This document shows, one piece after another, positions 8,873 through 17,379 of a stretch of DNA of 64,000 nucleotides. Within the stretch, counting starts at the first letter, position 1. Every line of letters begins with the position of its first letter. The notes below the pieces were generated by a model. It ran no database searches. It had not been told where the DNA came from and was given only the letters and a program-made list of their open reading frames with translations. The stretch is from Brachybacterium halotolerans (GTDB taxonomy: Bacteria > Actinomycetota > Actinomycetes > Actinomycetales > Dermabacteraceae), in NCBI RefSeq assembly GCF_016623465.1, contig NZ_JAEDAJ010000003.1, forward strand, positions 263,285 to 327,284, read 5' to 3'. The translations under genes were made by a program, and so were the position numbers.

Positions 8873-9397
8873 ATGCCCCTGCCCGTGCGACAGCTCTCCG
8901 CCGTGCTCGATGCCCTCCCGGGGCCCGTGCGCCGCAAGATCGTCTGGTGCGCCGTGCGCCTCAGCCAGCCGCGCTTCCTGGTCAGCGTGTGCGCGGTGCT
9001 GCGGACGGCCGACGGACGGGTGCTGCTGTTCGAGCACCGCTTCTGGGAGGACGGCCGCTGGGGCGTGCCCTCGGGGCACATGCTCCCCGGCGAGACGCCG
9101 CAGGCCGCCGCGGCACGGGAGCTGCGCGAGGAGTCGGGGCTGCGGTCCACGGATCTGCGCGTGATCGACGTGGTCGGCGGGCAGCGCCATCGCGTGGAGA
9201 TCTGGCTGCGCGGGTCGATCGACATCGACGAGGCCCCGGGTCAGGACGTCCTGCAGGCGCGGGAGATCTGCCGCGCCGCCCTGCTCCCTCCCGAGCAGGC
9301 CGTGCGCGTGGCCCGGCCCGGTCAGGCGCGCGTGCTGCGCGCGATCCTCGCGCGCGAGGAGGACGGCGGCAGTCCTCGCCCGTGCACCCCGGGCTGA
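8873..9397 (+). CDS. Nudix hydrolase
   Basis: This 174-residue protein carries a complete Nudix box: G in GHMLPGE, then seven residues, then RELREESGL, which provides the Mg2+-binding glutamates. The substrate cannot be read from sequence; MutT-like or NDP-sugar pyrophosphatases are options. The N-terminus (LDALPGPVRRKIVWCAVRL) is an extra helix typical of one actinobacterial subgroup. A TACACT box at 8860-8865 lies 7 bases before the ATG with no Shine-Dalgarno, implying a leaderless message. It is divergent from proC. Confidence 0.9.
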   Translation: MPLPVRQLSAVLDALPGPVRRKIVWCAVRLSQPRFLVSVCAVLRTADGRVLLFEHRFWEDGRWGVPSGHMLPGETPQAAAARELREESGLRSTDLRVIDVVGGQRHRVEIWLRGSIDIDEAPGQDVLQAREICRAALLPPEQAVRVARPGQARVLRAILAREEDGGSPRPCTPG

Positions 9398-9433
9398 GAC
9401 GCCGCCGAGGAGTCACGGCTCGGGAGCCCCGGT

Positions 9434-9694
9434 TCAGGCCCCGGTGCCCCAGTGCGGCGGCACGTCGCGGAGGATCTCGGCGTCGTGGCCGGAGCGCTCC
9501 TCCGCCTCGGGCGCGTCCTCTGAGGCGCGATCCGGGATCAGCGGTCGCTCGTCACCGCGGCGCGGGGCACGGGCGCCGTCGCTGCGGGCGTCGCCCGACC
9601 GTTCGTCGTCGTCCCACGGGATGGGCTTCCCGGTGAGGGAGGAGATCACGACGCGGCCCGACCTGCGGTCCGCGCCGTGCGCACCCTGGGTCAC
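9434..9694 (-). CDS. Small acidic protein coupled to helicase-like gene
   Basis: I do not recognise this 86-residue protein. Its GTG start overlaps the stop of the large helicase-like gene in GTGA, so it is almost certainly translated by coupling. It is hydrophilic, rich in Asp/Arg/Ser and probably disordered, except for a short N-terminal stretch RVVISSLTGKPIPWDDD and a C-terminal stretch DAEILRDVPPHWG. Longer readings of the frame lose the coupling and are arginine-rich shadow. Its function may be linked to the helicase-like protein. Confidence 0.6.
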   Translation of the reverse strand: MTQGAHGADRRSGRVVISSLTGKPIPWDDDERSGDARSDGARAPRRGDERPLIPDRASEDAPEAEERSGHDAEILRDVPPHWGTGA

Positions 9695-12600
9695 TGCCGC
9701 TCCTGGAAGCGGCGGATCGCGCTGCTGACGGAGACGTCCAGGAGCACGGAGCGCTGGGTGAAGCCGAGGAAGCTGCGGACCTCGGCGGCCAGGTGGTCCT
9801 CGAGGCGGGCGCGGCCGTCGGAGGCGATGTACTCGACGACCGAGTCGAAGTCCTCGCTCGCGTAGAACTCGAGCGGATGGCCTGCGGGGATCTGCGGCCG
9901 GGGCAGACGGTGGCGGGCGCCGCCGGCTCCCTCGAGCGCGGCCTGCTCGGCCTCCTCGCGGTAGAGCATGAGCGCGCGCTCGACGCCGCGGCGGATGCGC
10001 TCCGCCTCGCCGTCGGGGTCGATGAACAGCGCCCACGACCACACGCGCTCGGTCGCCCAGCCCGAGGCCTCGAGGCGCTCGGCCCGCAGCCGGTCGCGCT
10101 CGCGCTGGCTCGCGGTCGCGACGTACCTCTCGCCGTCGGTGTCGACCGCGAGCAGGTAGCGGCCGGGAAGATCCGGATGCCCGAGCGCGAGGTCGATCCG
10201 GTCCGAGGTCACCCCGAAGTCGGTGTCGACCACGAGACCGAGCCGCCAGAGACGATCCGCCAGGTCATTGACCAGGGCGTTGGTCTCGAGGACGTGGGCG
10301 ACGGGCTCGTCCTGCGACGGCTCGTCCTGCCCGGACCCGTCCTGCGCAGTGTCTTCCTTCGTGGACTCGTCCCGCGCGGCATCCTGAGAAGCGGCGTCCC
10401 GGACGTCGGCGACATTCCCATCGGCCTTCTCGTCGGTGACGCCGGACTGGTCGCCGGAAGCGGCCGCGGCGGTGCTGTCCGCGACTGCGGATGCCACCGC
10501 CGCCTGCACCTCCGAGCCCTGCGCGGACTCCTCGTCAGATGCGCCATCGGTCTCCGACGGCGTCGCTGCTGCGGCATCGGCATCGGCATCGGCATCGTCG
10601 ACGTCGGCGTCGGTCGCACCGTCGTCCGGGGCGACCGACTCGTCCTGGGCGTCGGCGGCGGCGAGCGCCGCCTCGATCTGGGCGTCGACGGAGCTCTCGG
10701 TCTCCTCCGCGGCCGACGCGGGCGAGCTCGCCGACGCGGCCGACGACGCGGAGGCCGCCGAGGTCGAGGCCGGGGTCTCGGCCGCCGGTGGCCCGGCGGC
10801 ATCCGACGCCTCGAGGTCGGCGTCGGCGCCGCCGTGGAGCACGGTGAGCATGGCGCGCAGGTCACGGGCGCCTTCGGACTTCAGCCGCGAGGGGTCGAGG
10901 TCCTCGACGTCGAAGGCGGAGACGACCGTGCTGCGTCCGCGGGAGCGGGTGAGCACGGTGGCGAGCGCCTTGCGCCCGTCGGGCGCGGAGAGCGGACCGA
11001 AGCGGTGCAGCAGCCGCCCGTGCGGGGTCTTGCCGAAGCCGAGCGAGACGATCACCTCGTCGCGCACCACGCCGGAGGCGCGGGAGGCGGGCAGCACCGT
11101 GAAGTACTCGCGGCTGGCAGCGTCGAAGAACTCGCGCAGGCCGGGCACCACGGAGACGGTGTGCATGATGCGCTCCATGACCTTGCGAGCGTGCTCCGCG
11201 GTCAGGGTGAAGACCGCGAGCGAGAGCTCGGGCCGGTGGCGGGCGTGCTCGATGACCAGGTTGGTCACGCGGCGCAGCTCGGCCTCCGTGCTCTCGACGA
11301 GCTCGGTGCCGGTGGGCACGGCGCCGCGGCCGTTCTCGACGACGACGAGGCGGTCGGGGTCGGGGGCCGACGGGCTGGGCGTGGAGACGACCTCGCCCAC
11401 GAGCGACCGGCGCTGGGCGAAGGCGCGCAGCACGGAGCCGGCGGGCCGCGGGTCGCGGTGGAGGGCGATGTGCGGGGCGACCTGCAGCATGTCGTCGAGC
11501 AGGACGGGCCCCTCGACCTCGGCGTGGTCGAGCACGTCGCCGAGCACGACGACCTGGTCGGCCCGGGCGATCGCGGGCAGCGCGGCCGCGGTCGGGAGGC
11601 GCCCGCCGTCGGCGACGATGACCATGTCGAAGTGGCGCCCGCGCGGGACCACCTGCGGCACCAGGTACGGGGAGGCGAGCCAGGTGGGGCGCGCGGCGAA
11701 CAGGATGTCCTCGTACTTCGCGGCGAGGTCGCGCACGGAGACGGTCGATGAGCGGGCGAGCTCGGCGATCGCCGCGCGCGAGGTGTCGGGGAAGGACATC
11801 ATCGTGGAGACGAGGCGGTCGTCGGAGGCGCCGCGCACCCGGTAGGAGGCGCGCTCCATGTGCTGGGCGTCCAGGCGCCGGAAGCGCTCGGCGACCTGCG
11901 ACAGCCCCGTCCCGTCGTACTGGGAGATGGTGGGCTCGGCGCGGGCGATGAGCTCGAGGACGCTCTGCCACCAGGCGAGGTCGAGCTCGGCGGCGACATG
12001 CTTCTCGCGGACGCCGCGCGCACGCAGGTCCTCGACGAGGTCGCCCAAGCCGTCGGCCGCGAGCGAGCGCAGCAGGGTGGTGCGGCGCGGCAGCTCGGCG
12101 AGGTCGTCGCGGTCCGCGAACAGGGCGTCGGCCCGCTCGGCGAGATCGTCGACGTCCGTGCGGGCGAGCGCCCCGCCGGCGGGCGTGCCCTCCAGCAGCA
12201 CGGCGAGCTCGTCGCACAGGGACTGCATGGACTCCGCGGTCTGCGCGCAGTTCTCGAGCTTCTCGGGGACCGACGGGGCGGAGCCGCTGCCGCCGTCGGC
12301 CGCCCTCCACTCCTCGCGCACGGAGCGCACGGTGCGCAGCGCCTCGTGGAGGTCGGGGGCGAGCGAGGCCGGGCGCTGGAGCGCGGCGGCCTCCTTGCGC
12401 AGTCGCCGACGGGTCGTGAAGGACATGACCACGCCGTGCTCGCGCCGCCAGTCCTTGGTGGCGGTCGCGGCGATGAGGTCGTCCAGCGGGGCCGCGAACA
12501 CCGCCCCCTGGAACACGGAGAGAGCCCCGCGGACCTTCGAGAGCAGCTGCAGCCGGGCGATCAGCGCCTCGAGGGTGCGTGCGGGGGCGAGACCGATCTC

Positions 12601-14478
12601 GCCGCCGGTGCGCTCGATCGCGCGCCGCAGCTGCGGGAGCTGCTTCTCGCGCAGGCGCTCGACGAGGGCGAGGGCGCGCTCCGCCTGCGTGTCGGTGGTG
12701 ATGGGGGCGCCGTACCAGGCGGTGTCCTCGGGGCCGATGGACAGCACGCCCAGGCGGGCGGCCTCGCGCAGCGACTCCGCCCCGCGCTCCCGGTCCTCGC
12801 CGACCATGGTCGCGGCGACATCGGCACCCAGTCGCACCTCCGTGCGGGGCGCGGGACGCATGCGAGTGAGCGCGGCGAGCGCCGAGAGGGCATCGTGCGC
12901 GGAGGCATTCCAGGGCTGCTGGACGCGGTGCATGGCCTCGACGTGCCCGGTGAGGATACTGCGGGCCTCGGCGAGCTCCTCGGGCTCGGCCGTGGAGACC
13001 GGGGAGGAGAAGGAGCCGGCGCGCCGCAGGCTCTGCAGCAGCGCGGCCGAGGCGTTGCGCTGGAGGGACGGGTCCGGCGAGAGGTCGAACACGAGGTCCT
13101 CGAGGCCGCGCTCGCGGGCGAGGGCGGCGATGTGCGCGAGGTTCGCCCGGCGCTGGGAGACCACGAGCACGCTGCGGCCGCGCGCATTCGCCTCCGCGGC
13201 GAGGTCGACGACGAGGTCGATGGGGTCGGTGCCGGGAGGTGTGCTCACCGCGAGGTGGCCGCCGGCCAGAACCTGCGCGAGGACGCGCATGCGGTCCGGG
13301 GGCAGGGAGGTGACCATCTCGGACTCGGCGGGGGCGGAGGGCTCGTGGGCGCTCTCCCCCTCGGTGCCGCGCATCCCGCCGGGGGCCGGACGATCGGCGG
13401 ACGGCGAACCCGGGGCCGCAGACCCGTCGGCCGAGGGGGCGAGGGCGGTGCGGGCCTCGGGGTCGCCGGCGAGGGCGGCGACGAGGTCGCTGTCGGCCCA
13501 GTCGGCGGCATCGGTGCGCAGATCGTCGACGAGCTGGCCGGCGGCATCCATGAGGTTGCCGACCACGAGCGCCTGGGCGACGCGGAAGCCGGGCAGAGGC
13601 TGGCCGAGCGACTTGAAGGCGTCGATCACCGGCGTCGGATCGAAGCCGTAGGGGCCCTCCGTGGTCGCAAGCAGGGCGCGCGCGTCCACGGCAATGCCTG
13701 CCTCGCGCAGGGCGCGCAGCAGGATGGGGTTCACGTCCACGGTCGCGTCGAGATCCAGATCGACGTCCTCGCGCGCGCTGCCGCGCAGGCGCAGGGTGAT
13801 GGGCCGCACCAGCACCGGGGCGTGGTAGGGCTCTCCGCCCTCCTCGGGGATCCAGGTCGCCTCGCCGATGCCGAGGTGGCAGGTGGACAGCCCGACCTCC
13901 TCGGCCTGGCGCTCGGCGATCTCGCGGATCGCCCGCGCCTCGGCGCGGGCGTCCGCGAGCGCACCGACCTCGCGGACCAGGGACGACAGGCGTGTGGGGC
14001 CGCGGCCGGCGAGGAGCTGGGCGAGTCCCGAGGGGTGGGAGTGGGTCAGGTCCAGCACGTGCTCGCCCGCGCGCATGCGGGTGAGGAAGGAGGGCTCGGC
14101 GCGGGTGCCGGCAATCTGCAGGATCCAGCGGTCCAGGGCGCTGCCGACGCGGTCGGCACGGCTCAGCGGGCGGTCGTCCACGCGGCGGCGAGGCAGGGCG
14201 TCCTCGTCCTGGAGAGGGGCGATGTCGGCGCCCGCGGGGTCGAGGCGGTGGTCGACGGAATAGGCGAAGCCCTCGGCGCCGTCGGAGGCGTTCGCGCTCG
14301 CGGCGCTGGCGGCGCTCGCACCGCTCGCCGCGGAGCGGCCGCGCCTGTTCGCGGCCCCGGTGCGGGCGGTCGAGGCGGCGGGACCGGCGTCCTCGCCGGA
14401 CGAGGTCGCCTCGTCCGGGGCGCCCGGTGCGCTCCCCTGCTCCTCGGTGCGCTTCTTCCCACGCAGCAGTCTCCACAT
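9691..14478 (-). CDS. DUF4011/SF1-helicase-like protein with decayed motor motifs and C-terminal REase-like domain
   Basis: This 1595-residue protein resembles the DUF4011-helicase-endonuclease architecture. Residues about 90-330 look like DUF4011 (VLVRPITLRLRG then DVNPILLRALREAGI). A RecA-like core follows, but the Walker A site reads TPPGTDPID near residue 413 where PPGTGKS is expected. Walker B reads DMVIVADGGRL near 950 instead of the DEAS form. The motif III region QVVVLGD is recognisable, and motif IV reads HRDPR rather than HYRS. Residues about 1215-1390 are an Ala/Ser/Asp low-complexity linker. The C-terminal Vsr-like domain keeps RIDLALGHPD and LAVDTDGERY, with Asp replacing the usual Glu. 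The start at 14478 has TAGCGT 8 bases upstream. Likely a non-motor scaffold; that is inference. Confidence 0.7.
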   Translation of the reverse strand: MWRLLRGKKRTEEQGSAPGAPDEATSSGEDAGPAASTARTGAANRRGRSAASGASAASAASANASDGAEGFAYSVDHRLDPAGADIAPLQDEDALPRRRVDDRPLSRADRVGSALDRWILQIAGTRAEPSFLTRMRAGEHVLDLTHSHPSGLAQLLAGRGPTRLSSLVREVGALADARAEARAIREIAERQAEEVGLSTCHLGIGEATWIPEEGGEPYHAPVLVRPITLRLRGSAREDVDLDLDATVDVNPILLRALREAGIAVDARALLATTEGPYGFDPTPVIDAFKSLGQPLPGFRVAQALVVGNLMDAAGQLVDDLRTDAADWADSDLVAALAGDPEARTALAPSADGSAAPGSPSADRPAPGGMRGTEGESAHEPSAPAESEMVTSLPPDRMRVLAQVLAGGHLAVSTPPGTDPIDLVVDLAAEANARGRSVLVVSQRRANLAHIAALARERGLEDLVFDLSPDPSLQRNASAALLQSLRRAGSFSSPVSTAEPEELAEARSILTGHVEAMHRVQQPWNASAHDALSALAALTRMRPAPRTEVRLGADVAATMVGEDRERGAESLREAARLGVLSIGPEDTAWYGAPITTDTQAERALALVERLREKQLPQLRRAIERTGGEIGLAPARTLEALIARLQLLSKVRGALSVFQGAVFAAPLDDLIAATATKDWRREHGVVMSFTTRRRLRKEAAALQRPASLAPDLHEALRTVRSVREEWRAADGGSGSAPSVPEKLENCAQTAESMQSLCDELAVLLEGTPAGGALARTDVDDLAERADALFADRDDLAELPRRTTLLRSLAADGLGDLVEDLRARGVREKHVAAELDLAWWQSVLELIARAEPTISQYDGTGLSQVAERFRRLDAQHMERASYRVRGASDDRLVSTMMSFPDTSRAAIAELARSSTVSVRDLAAKYEDILFAARPTWLASPYLVPQVVPRGRHFDMVIVADGGRLPTAAALPAIARADQVVVLGDVLDHAEVEGPVLLDDMLQVAPHIALHRDPRPAGSVLRAFAQRRSLVGEVVSTPSPSAPDPDRLVVVENGRGAVPTGTELVESTEAELRRVTNLVIEHARHRPELSLAVFTLTAEHARKVMERIMHTVSVVPGLREFFDAASREYFTVLPASRASGVVRDEVIVSLGFGKTPHGRLLHRFGPLSAPDGRKALATVLTRSRGRSTVVSAFDVEDLDPSRLKSEGARDLRAMLTVLHGGADADLEASDAAGPPAAETPASTSAASASSAASASSPASAAEETESSVDAQIEAALAAADAQDESVAPDDGATDADVDDADADADAAAATPSETDGASDEESAQGSEVQAAVASAVADSTAAAASGDQSGVTDEKADGNVADVRDAASQDAARDESTKEDTAQDGSGQDEPSQDEPVAHVLETNALVNDLADRLWRLGLVVDTDFGVTSDRIDLALGHPDLPGRYLLAVDTDGERYVATASQRERDRLRAERLEASGWATERVWSWALFIDPDGEAERIRRGVERALMLYREEAEQAALEGAGGARHRLPRPQIPAGHPLEFYASEDFDSVVEYIASDGRARLEDHLAAEVRSFLGFTQRSVLLDVSVSSAIRRFQERQ

Positions 14479-14662
14479 GGAACCCCACGCTACCGGCCGG
14501 ACACGACGGCGACGCGGAGGCGTGCCGTGCGCGGCGGCGCAGGTCGCGCCGGGCGCATCACACACCGCTCGAGCGGGCCTCCGTCGGCCCCTGACGGCCC
14601 GGTCACACACCGACGTCCTGCCGCGCCCTCCGACGGACCTCGGGCGGGCGTCGGACGAACCT

Positions 14663-15499
14663 TCAGGCCTCGTGCAGGCGCACCTCATGCTCGGCGAGGT
14701 GCTCGCGCAGCTCCCCCGGGACCTCGCCGGCGATCACGAGGTCGGTGAGCGCGGCGACCGGGCAGATGCCCGCGAGCGCGCGTAGACCGAACTTGTCGGC
14801 CGTGGCGAGGCCGACGACGCGCCGCGAATGCCCGATCATCGTGCGGGTCACCCCCGCTTCGGCGTCGGAGTTGCAGGTGAGCCCGGCATCGATGTCGAGG
14901 CCGATCATGCCCACGAACATGGTGTCCAGCCACAGGTCGCGCATGGTGGCGGTCGCGAGCGGCCCGGTGAGCTCGAAGGAGTACGGCTCGGCGACGCCGC
15001 CGAGCACGACGGTGCGCACGGCGGGGCGCAGCACGGCCTCGGTCGCGATGTTCAGGGCCGCGCAGACGACGGTGAGCCCGGGCGTGCCGTCCTTCGCGTC
15101 GAGATCGGGACGGGAGACGGCCCGACGGGCCGTGCTCGTGGTCGAGCGCCCGCCGTTGAACCCGACGATCTGCCCCGGGCGGATCATCTCCGCGGCGACG
15201 GCCGCCACGCGCTCCCGGTCGGCGGAGGCGCCGTCCTTCTCCCGCGGGGTGGTCGCGAGCGAGTAGGCGACGTCGATCGCGACGATGCCGCCGTGGGTGC
15301 GGCGTGCGAGCTGGGCGCGCTCCATCTCGACGAAGTCGCGGCGGACCGTGGACTCGCTGATCCCCAGCTCGCGAGCCACTTCGGTCACGCTCAGGCTGCG
15401 GTGGGTCGCGAGCATCGCGAGCACACGGTCCCAGCGGCCGCTCTTGTCCTTGGGCGGGGTCGCAGCGGCGGTAGCCGCACCCGGTTCGGTCGTTTCCAT
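14663..15499 (-). CDS. DeoR-family transcriptional regulator
   Basis: This 278-residue regulator has an N-terminal helix-turn-helix (LSVTEVARELGISESTVRRD, about residues 36-55) followed by the DeoR signature RRTHGG, and a C-terminal sugar-phosphate sensor domain of the isomerase-like fold (IVGFNGGRSTT, GLDIDAGLTC, DKFGLRALAGI). Such proteins repress carbohydrate or nucleoside genes and respond to phosphorylated sugars. No obvious sugar operon is adjacent, so its target is unknown. It is divergent from the small MT0933-like gene across 162 bases. Confidence 0.9.
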   Translation of the reverse strand: METTEPGAATAAATPPKDKSGRWDRVLAMLATHRSLSVTEVARELGISESTVRRDFVEMERAQLARRTHGGIVAIDVAYSLATTPREKDGASADRERVAAVAAEMIRPGQIVGFNGGRSTTSTARRAVSRPDLDAKDGTPGLTVVCAALNIATEAVLRPAVRTVVLGGVAEPYSFELTGPLATATMRDLWLDTMFVGMIGLDIDAGLTCNSDAEAGVTRTMIGHSRRVVGLATADKFGLRALAGICPVAALTDLVIAGEVPGELREHLAEHEVRLHEA

Positions 15500-15661
15500 G
15501 CACCAATCATGCCTGTGAATGGCAGGAATGCGCGCCTAATGCTCACAGCTCGTCACCTGGTCGCCATGTTTCGACGATGGTTGGCACGTCTGCCGGGAAG
15601 GCTCCTAGCGTAGGGCTTGTCGCTCCGACCGGAGCGCGACGCCGAACGAGAGGAGTTCCCC

Positions 15662-15838
15662 ATGGGTCTCAACGACGCTTTCGACAAGGCCAAGGACGCC
15701 GCATCCGACAACAAGGACAAGATCGGCGAGGGCATCGACGCTGCCTCGGAGAAGGCGCAGGATGCCGCTCCCGATCAGTTCGACGGCGCCATCGGCGATG
15801 GGGCCGACAAGGCGAAGGACGGCCTCGGCAATCTCTGA
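15662..15838 (+). CDS. MT0933-like/CsbD-like small protein
   Basis: This 58-residue hydrophilic, probably unstructured protein (starts MGLNDAFDKAKDAA, ends KAKDGLGNL) repeats Lys/Asp/Ala-rich helical segments. It matches the actinobacterial family labelled MT0933-like antitoxin, which in other genomes resembles CsbD stress proteins. No toxin gene sits beside it, so an antitoxin role is unsupported here. The ATG at 15662 is preceded by GAGGAG; a longer reading adds a non-family leader. A hairpin terminator follows. Confidence 0.75.
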   Translation: MGLNDAFDKAKDAASDNKDKIGEGIDAASEKAQDAAPDQFDGAIGDGADKAKDGLGNL

Positions 15839-15874
15839 TCCGAGTTCTTCCCACGGCCGATGAGCCGTCGACGC

Positions 15875-15900
15875 GGCGCCGGACCCTCGGGTCCGGCGCC
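15875..15900. terminator. Hairpin terminator after the MT0933-like gene
   Basis: GGCGCCGGACC (15875-15885) and GGTCCGGCGCC (15890-15900) form a perfect 11-bp stem around CTCG. It lies between convergent genes. A 16-bp palindrome at 15974-15989, overlapping the stop of the amidohydrolase gene, may act on the other strand. Confidence 0.75.
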
Positions 15901-15987
15901 GTTCGCATGTGCGGGGAGGGACGCCGTGACGAGGAGGCGCCTATGTGAGAGGCGCCGATGCGAGCCGATGCACGAGGCGTCGACGCC

Positions 15988-16794
15988 TCAGGAGGCCCGC
16001 AGCTCCGGTCGATCGGTGAGCACGGGCAACGTGGACCGCGCCTCGGCCACGGCCTCGGCGTCGACCTCGACGAGGAGCAGCTCCTCGGCCTCCCCCGCCG
16101 CCGCGATCACCGCGCCGAGCGGTGAGATGGCGGCGCTGCCGCCGACCCCACGCGCCGCCTTCCCGCTCCAGCCGGGACCGGGCACCTGGTCCGCGGCCAA
16201 CAGCAGACTCGTCGAGTCCAGCGCCCGGGCACGCTGCAGCAGCCGGAGCTGATCGGCCTTCCCCTCCCCCGCTCCCCATGCCATGGGGACCACGACCACC
16301 TGCGCGCCCGCCCCCGCGAGCGCCACGAACTGCTCGGGGAAGCGGATGTCGTAGCAGGTCGCGAGGCCCACACACACCCCGTCGACGTCGACCGAGACGA
16401 GCGTGTCGCCAGGTGCGATGGTCTCGGACTCGCGGGCGCCGAAGGCGTCGTAGAGGTGGATCTTGCGGTAGTCCGCGCGCAGGTCGCGGCCGCGGACGAT
16501 CACCGTGTTGTGCACTCGGCCGTCGGCGGCGAGCGTGAAGGATCCGGCGACGGCCACCAGGTCATGCCTCTGCGCGGTCGCGGTGATCGCCTCGTCGAAG
16601 GCGTCGGCGTGATCGCGCGCGGCGGCCGCGAGATCCGTGCCGAAGGGGGCGAGCGCGGCCTCGGGCAGCACCACGAGCCGTGCATCCCGCGCTGCCGACT
16701 CGTCGAGGGCGCGCACGGCGCGCTCGGTCGCGCGCGACGGATCCTCGTCGACGGCGTACTGGGCGAGGGCGACGGTCAGCGTGGAGGTGCTCAC
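15988..16794 (-). CDS. Carbon-nitrogen hydrolase (nitrilase superfamily)
   Basis: This 268-residue amidohydrolase has the Glu-Lys-Cys catalytic triad in its usual contexts: VVLPEAALAPFG, YRKIHLYDAFG and LATCYDIRFPEQF. The closing Glu motif lies in the RALDSTSLLLAADQ region. The length and YDIRFPE motif suggest an omega-amidase/Nit-type deaminated-glutathione amidase rather than a true nitrilase. The GTG at 16794 is preferred because the longer frame runs into the antisense of the tRNA gene; CAGGAT at 16801-16806 stands 6 bases upstream, giving a leaderless start. Confidence 0.88.
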   Translation of the reverse strand: MSTSTLTVALAQYAVDEDPSRATERAVRALDESAARDARLVVLPEAALAPFGTDLAAAARDHADAFDEAITATAQRHDLVAVAGSFTLAADGRVHNTVIVRGRDLRADYRKIHLYDAFGARESETIAPGDTLVSVDVDGVCVGLATCYDIRFPEQFVALAGAGAQVVVVPMAWGAGEGKADQLRLLQRARALDSTSLLLAADQVPGPGWSGKAARGVGGSAAISPLGAVIAAAGEAEELLLVEVDAEAVAEARSTLPVLTDRPELRAS

Positions 16795-16863
16795 GCTTCG
16801 ATCCTGCCATGCGCCCGGGCGGAGGTCCCGGACCCTCCGTACCGTAGGATGGTCGGCGGTTCC

Positions 16864-16939
16864 GCCCCCGTAGCTCAGGGGATAGAGCACCGCTCTCCTA
16901 AAGCGGGTGTCGCGCGTTCGAATCGCGCCGGGGGCACCA
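16864..16939 (+). tRNA. tRNA-Arg (anticodon CCT)
   Basis: A complete cloverleaf is visible. The acceptor GCCCCCG (16864-16870) pairs with CGGGGGC (16929-16935). The D-arm is GCTC/GAGC. The anticodon stem CCGCT/AGCGG encloses loop CTCCTAA with anticodon CCT, which reads AGG. The T-arm is GCGCG-TTCGAAT-CGCGC. The discriminator A is followed by an encoded CCA (16937-16939). Confidence 0.97.
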
Positions 16940-17044
16940 GAGAAACAGCAGGTCATTGAGTGATCACGAGGCAGTGGATTCTCGCAGCCGCGCGAAGAAG
17001 CGGAATGGCCGCGCCGAGGACCGACCAGGCAACTTGCTGCGGTG

Positions 17045-17314
17045 ATGGATATGAGCAGGGACGGCCTGCGCCTGCTGTGGCTGAAGGTGGTCGCGCGGCC
17101 AGCCGTGCTGGTCGTGCTCCTGTGGCTGTGGTGGCCCGGCGAACGACTCCTCCACTCGTGGATGAGTCAGCTCTCTCTCGTGTTCGTGGTCGTCGCCTCG
17201 ACCTTCTGGTTGCGACTCTTCATCGCCGACCTCCGAGCGCTCGCCGGCGGGTACAGGCAACGGGACGGCACCCTCGGCCCGCGCGGCGCGGAACCACCTC
17301 CGGCAGATGACTGA
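17045..17314 (+). CDS. Small two-helix membrane protein
   Basis: I do not recognise this 89-residue protein. It has two hydrophobic segments (PAVLVVLLWLWW and LVFVVVASTFWLRLF) and a short polar tail. Third codon positions are strongly G/C biased, supporting real coding. ATG at 17045 or 17051 (or GTG at 17042) could be the start, and no ribosome binding site is evident. It stands alone after the tRNA gene. Confidence 0.5.
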   Translation: MDMSRDGLRLLWLKVVARPAVLVVLLWLWWPGERLLHSWMSQLSLVFVVVASTFWLRLFIADLRALAGGYRQRDGTLGPRGAEPPPADD

Positions 17315-17379
17315 GATCTCCATCCGGTCGGAGAGCCAAGCCGCCCGCCCACCGCATCACGGAGACTCCAGGCATCTCA

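Noticed and set aside
10400-10865. Plus- and minus-strand ORFs across the Ala/Asp/Ser linker of the helicase-like gene
   Set aside because: They arise from GC-rich repetitive codons and have Arg/Pro compositions typical of shadow frames.
16795-16956. N-terminal extension of the nitrilase gene (GAIRTRDTRFRRAVLYPLSYGG)
   Set aside because: This is the antisense of the tRNA-Arg gene, a classic false extension; the enzyme starts at the GTG at 16794.
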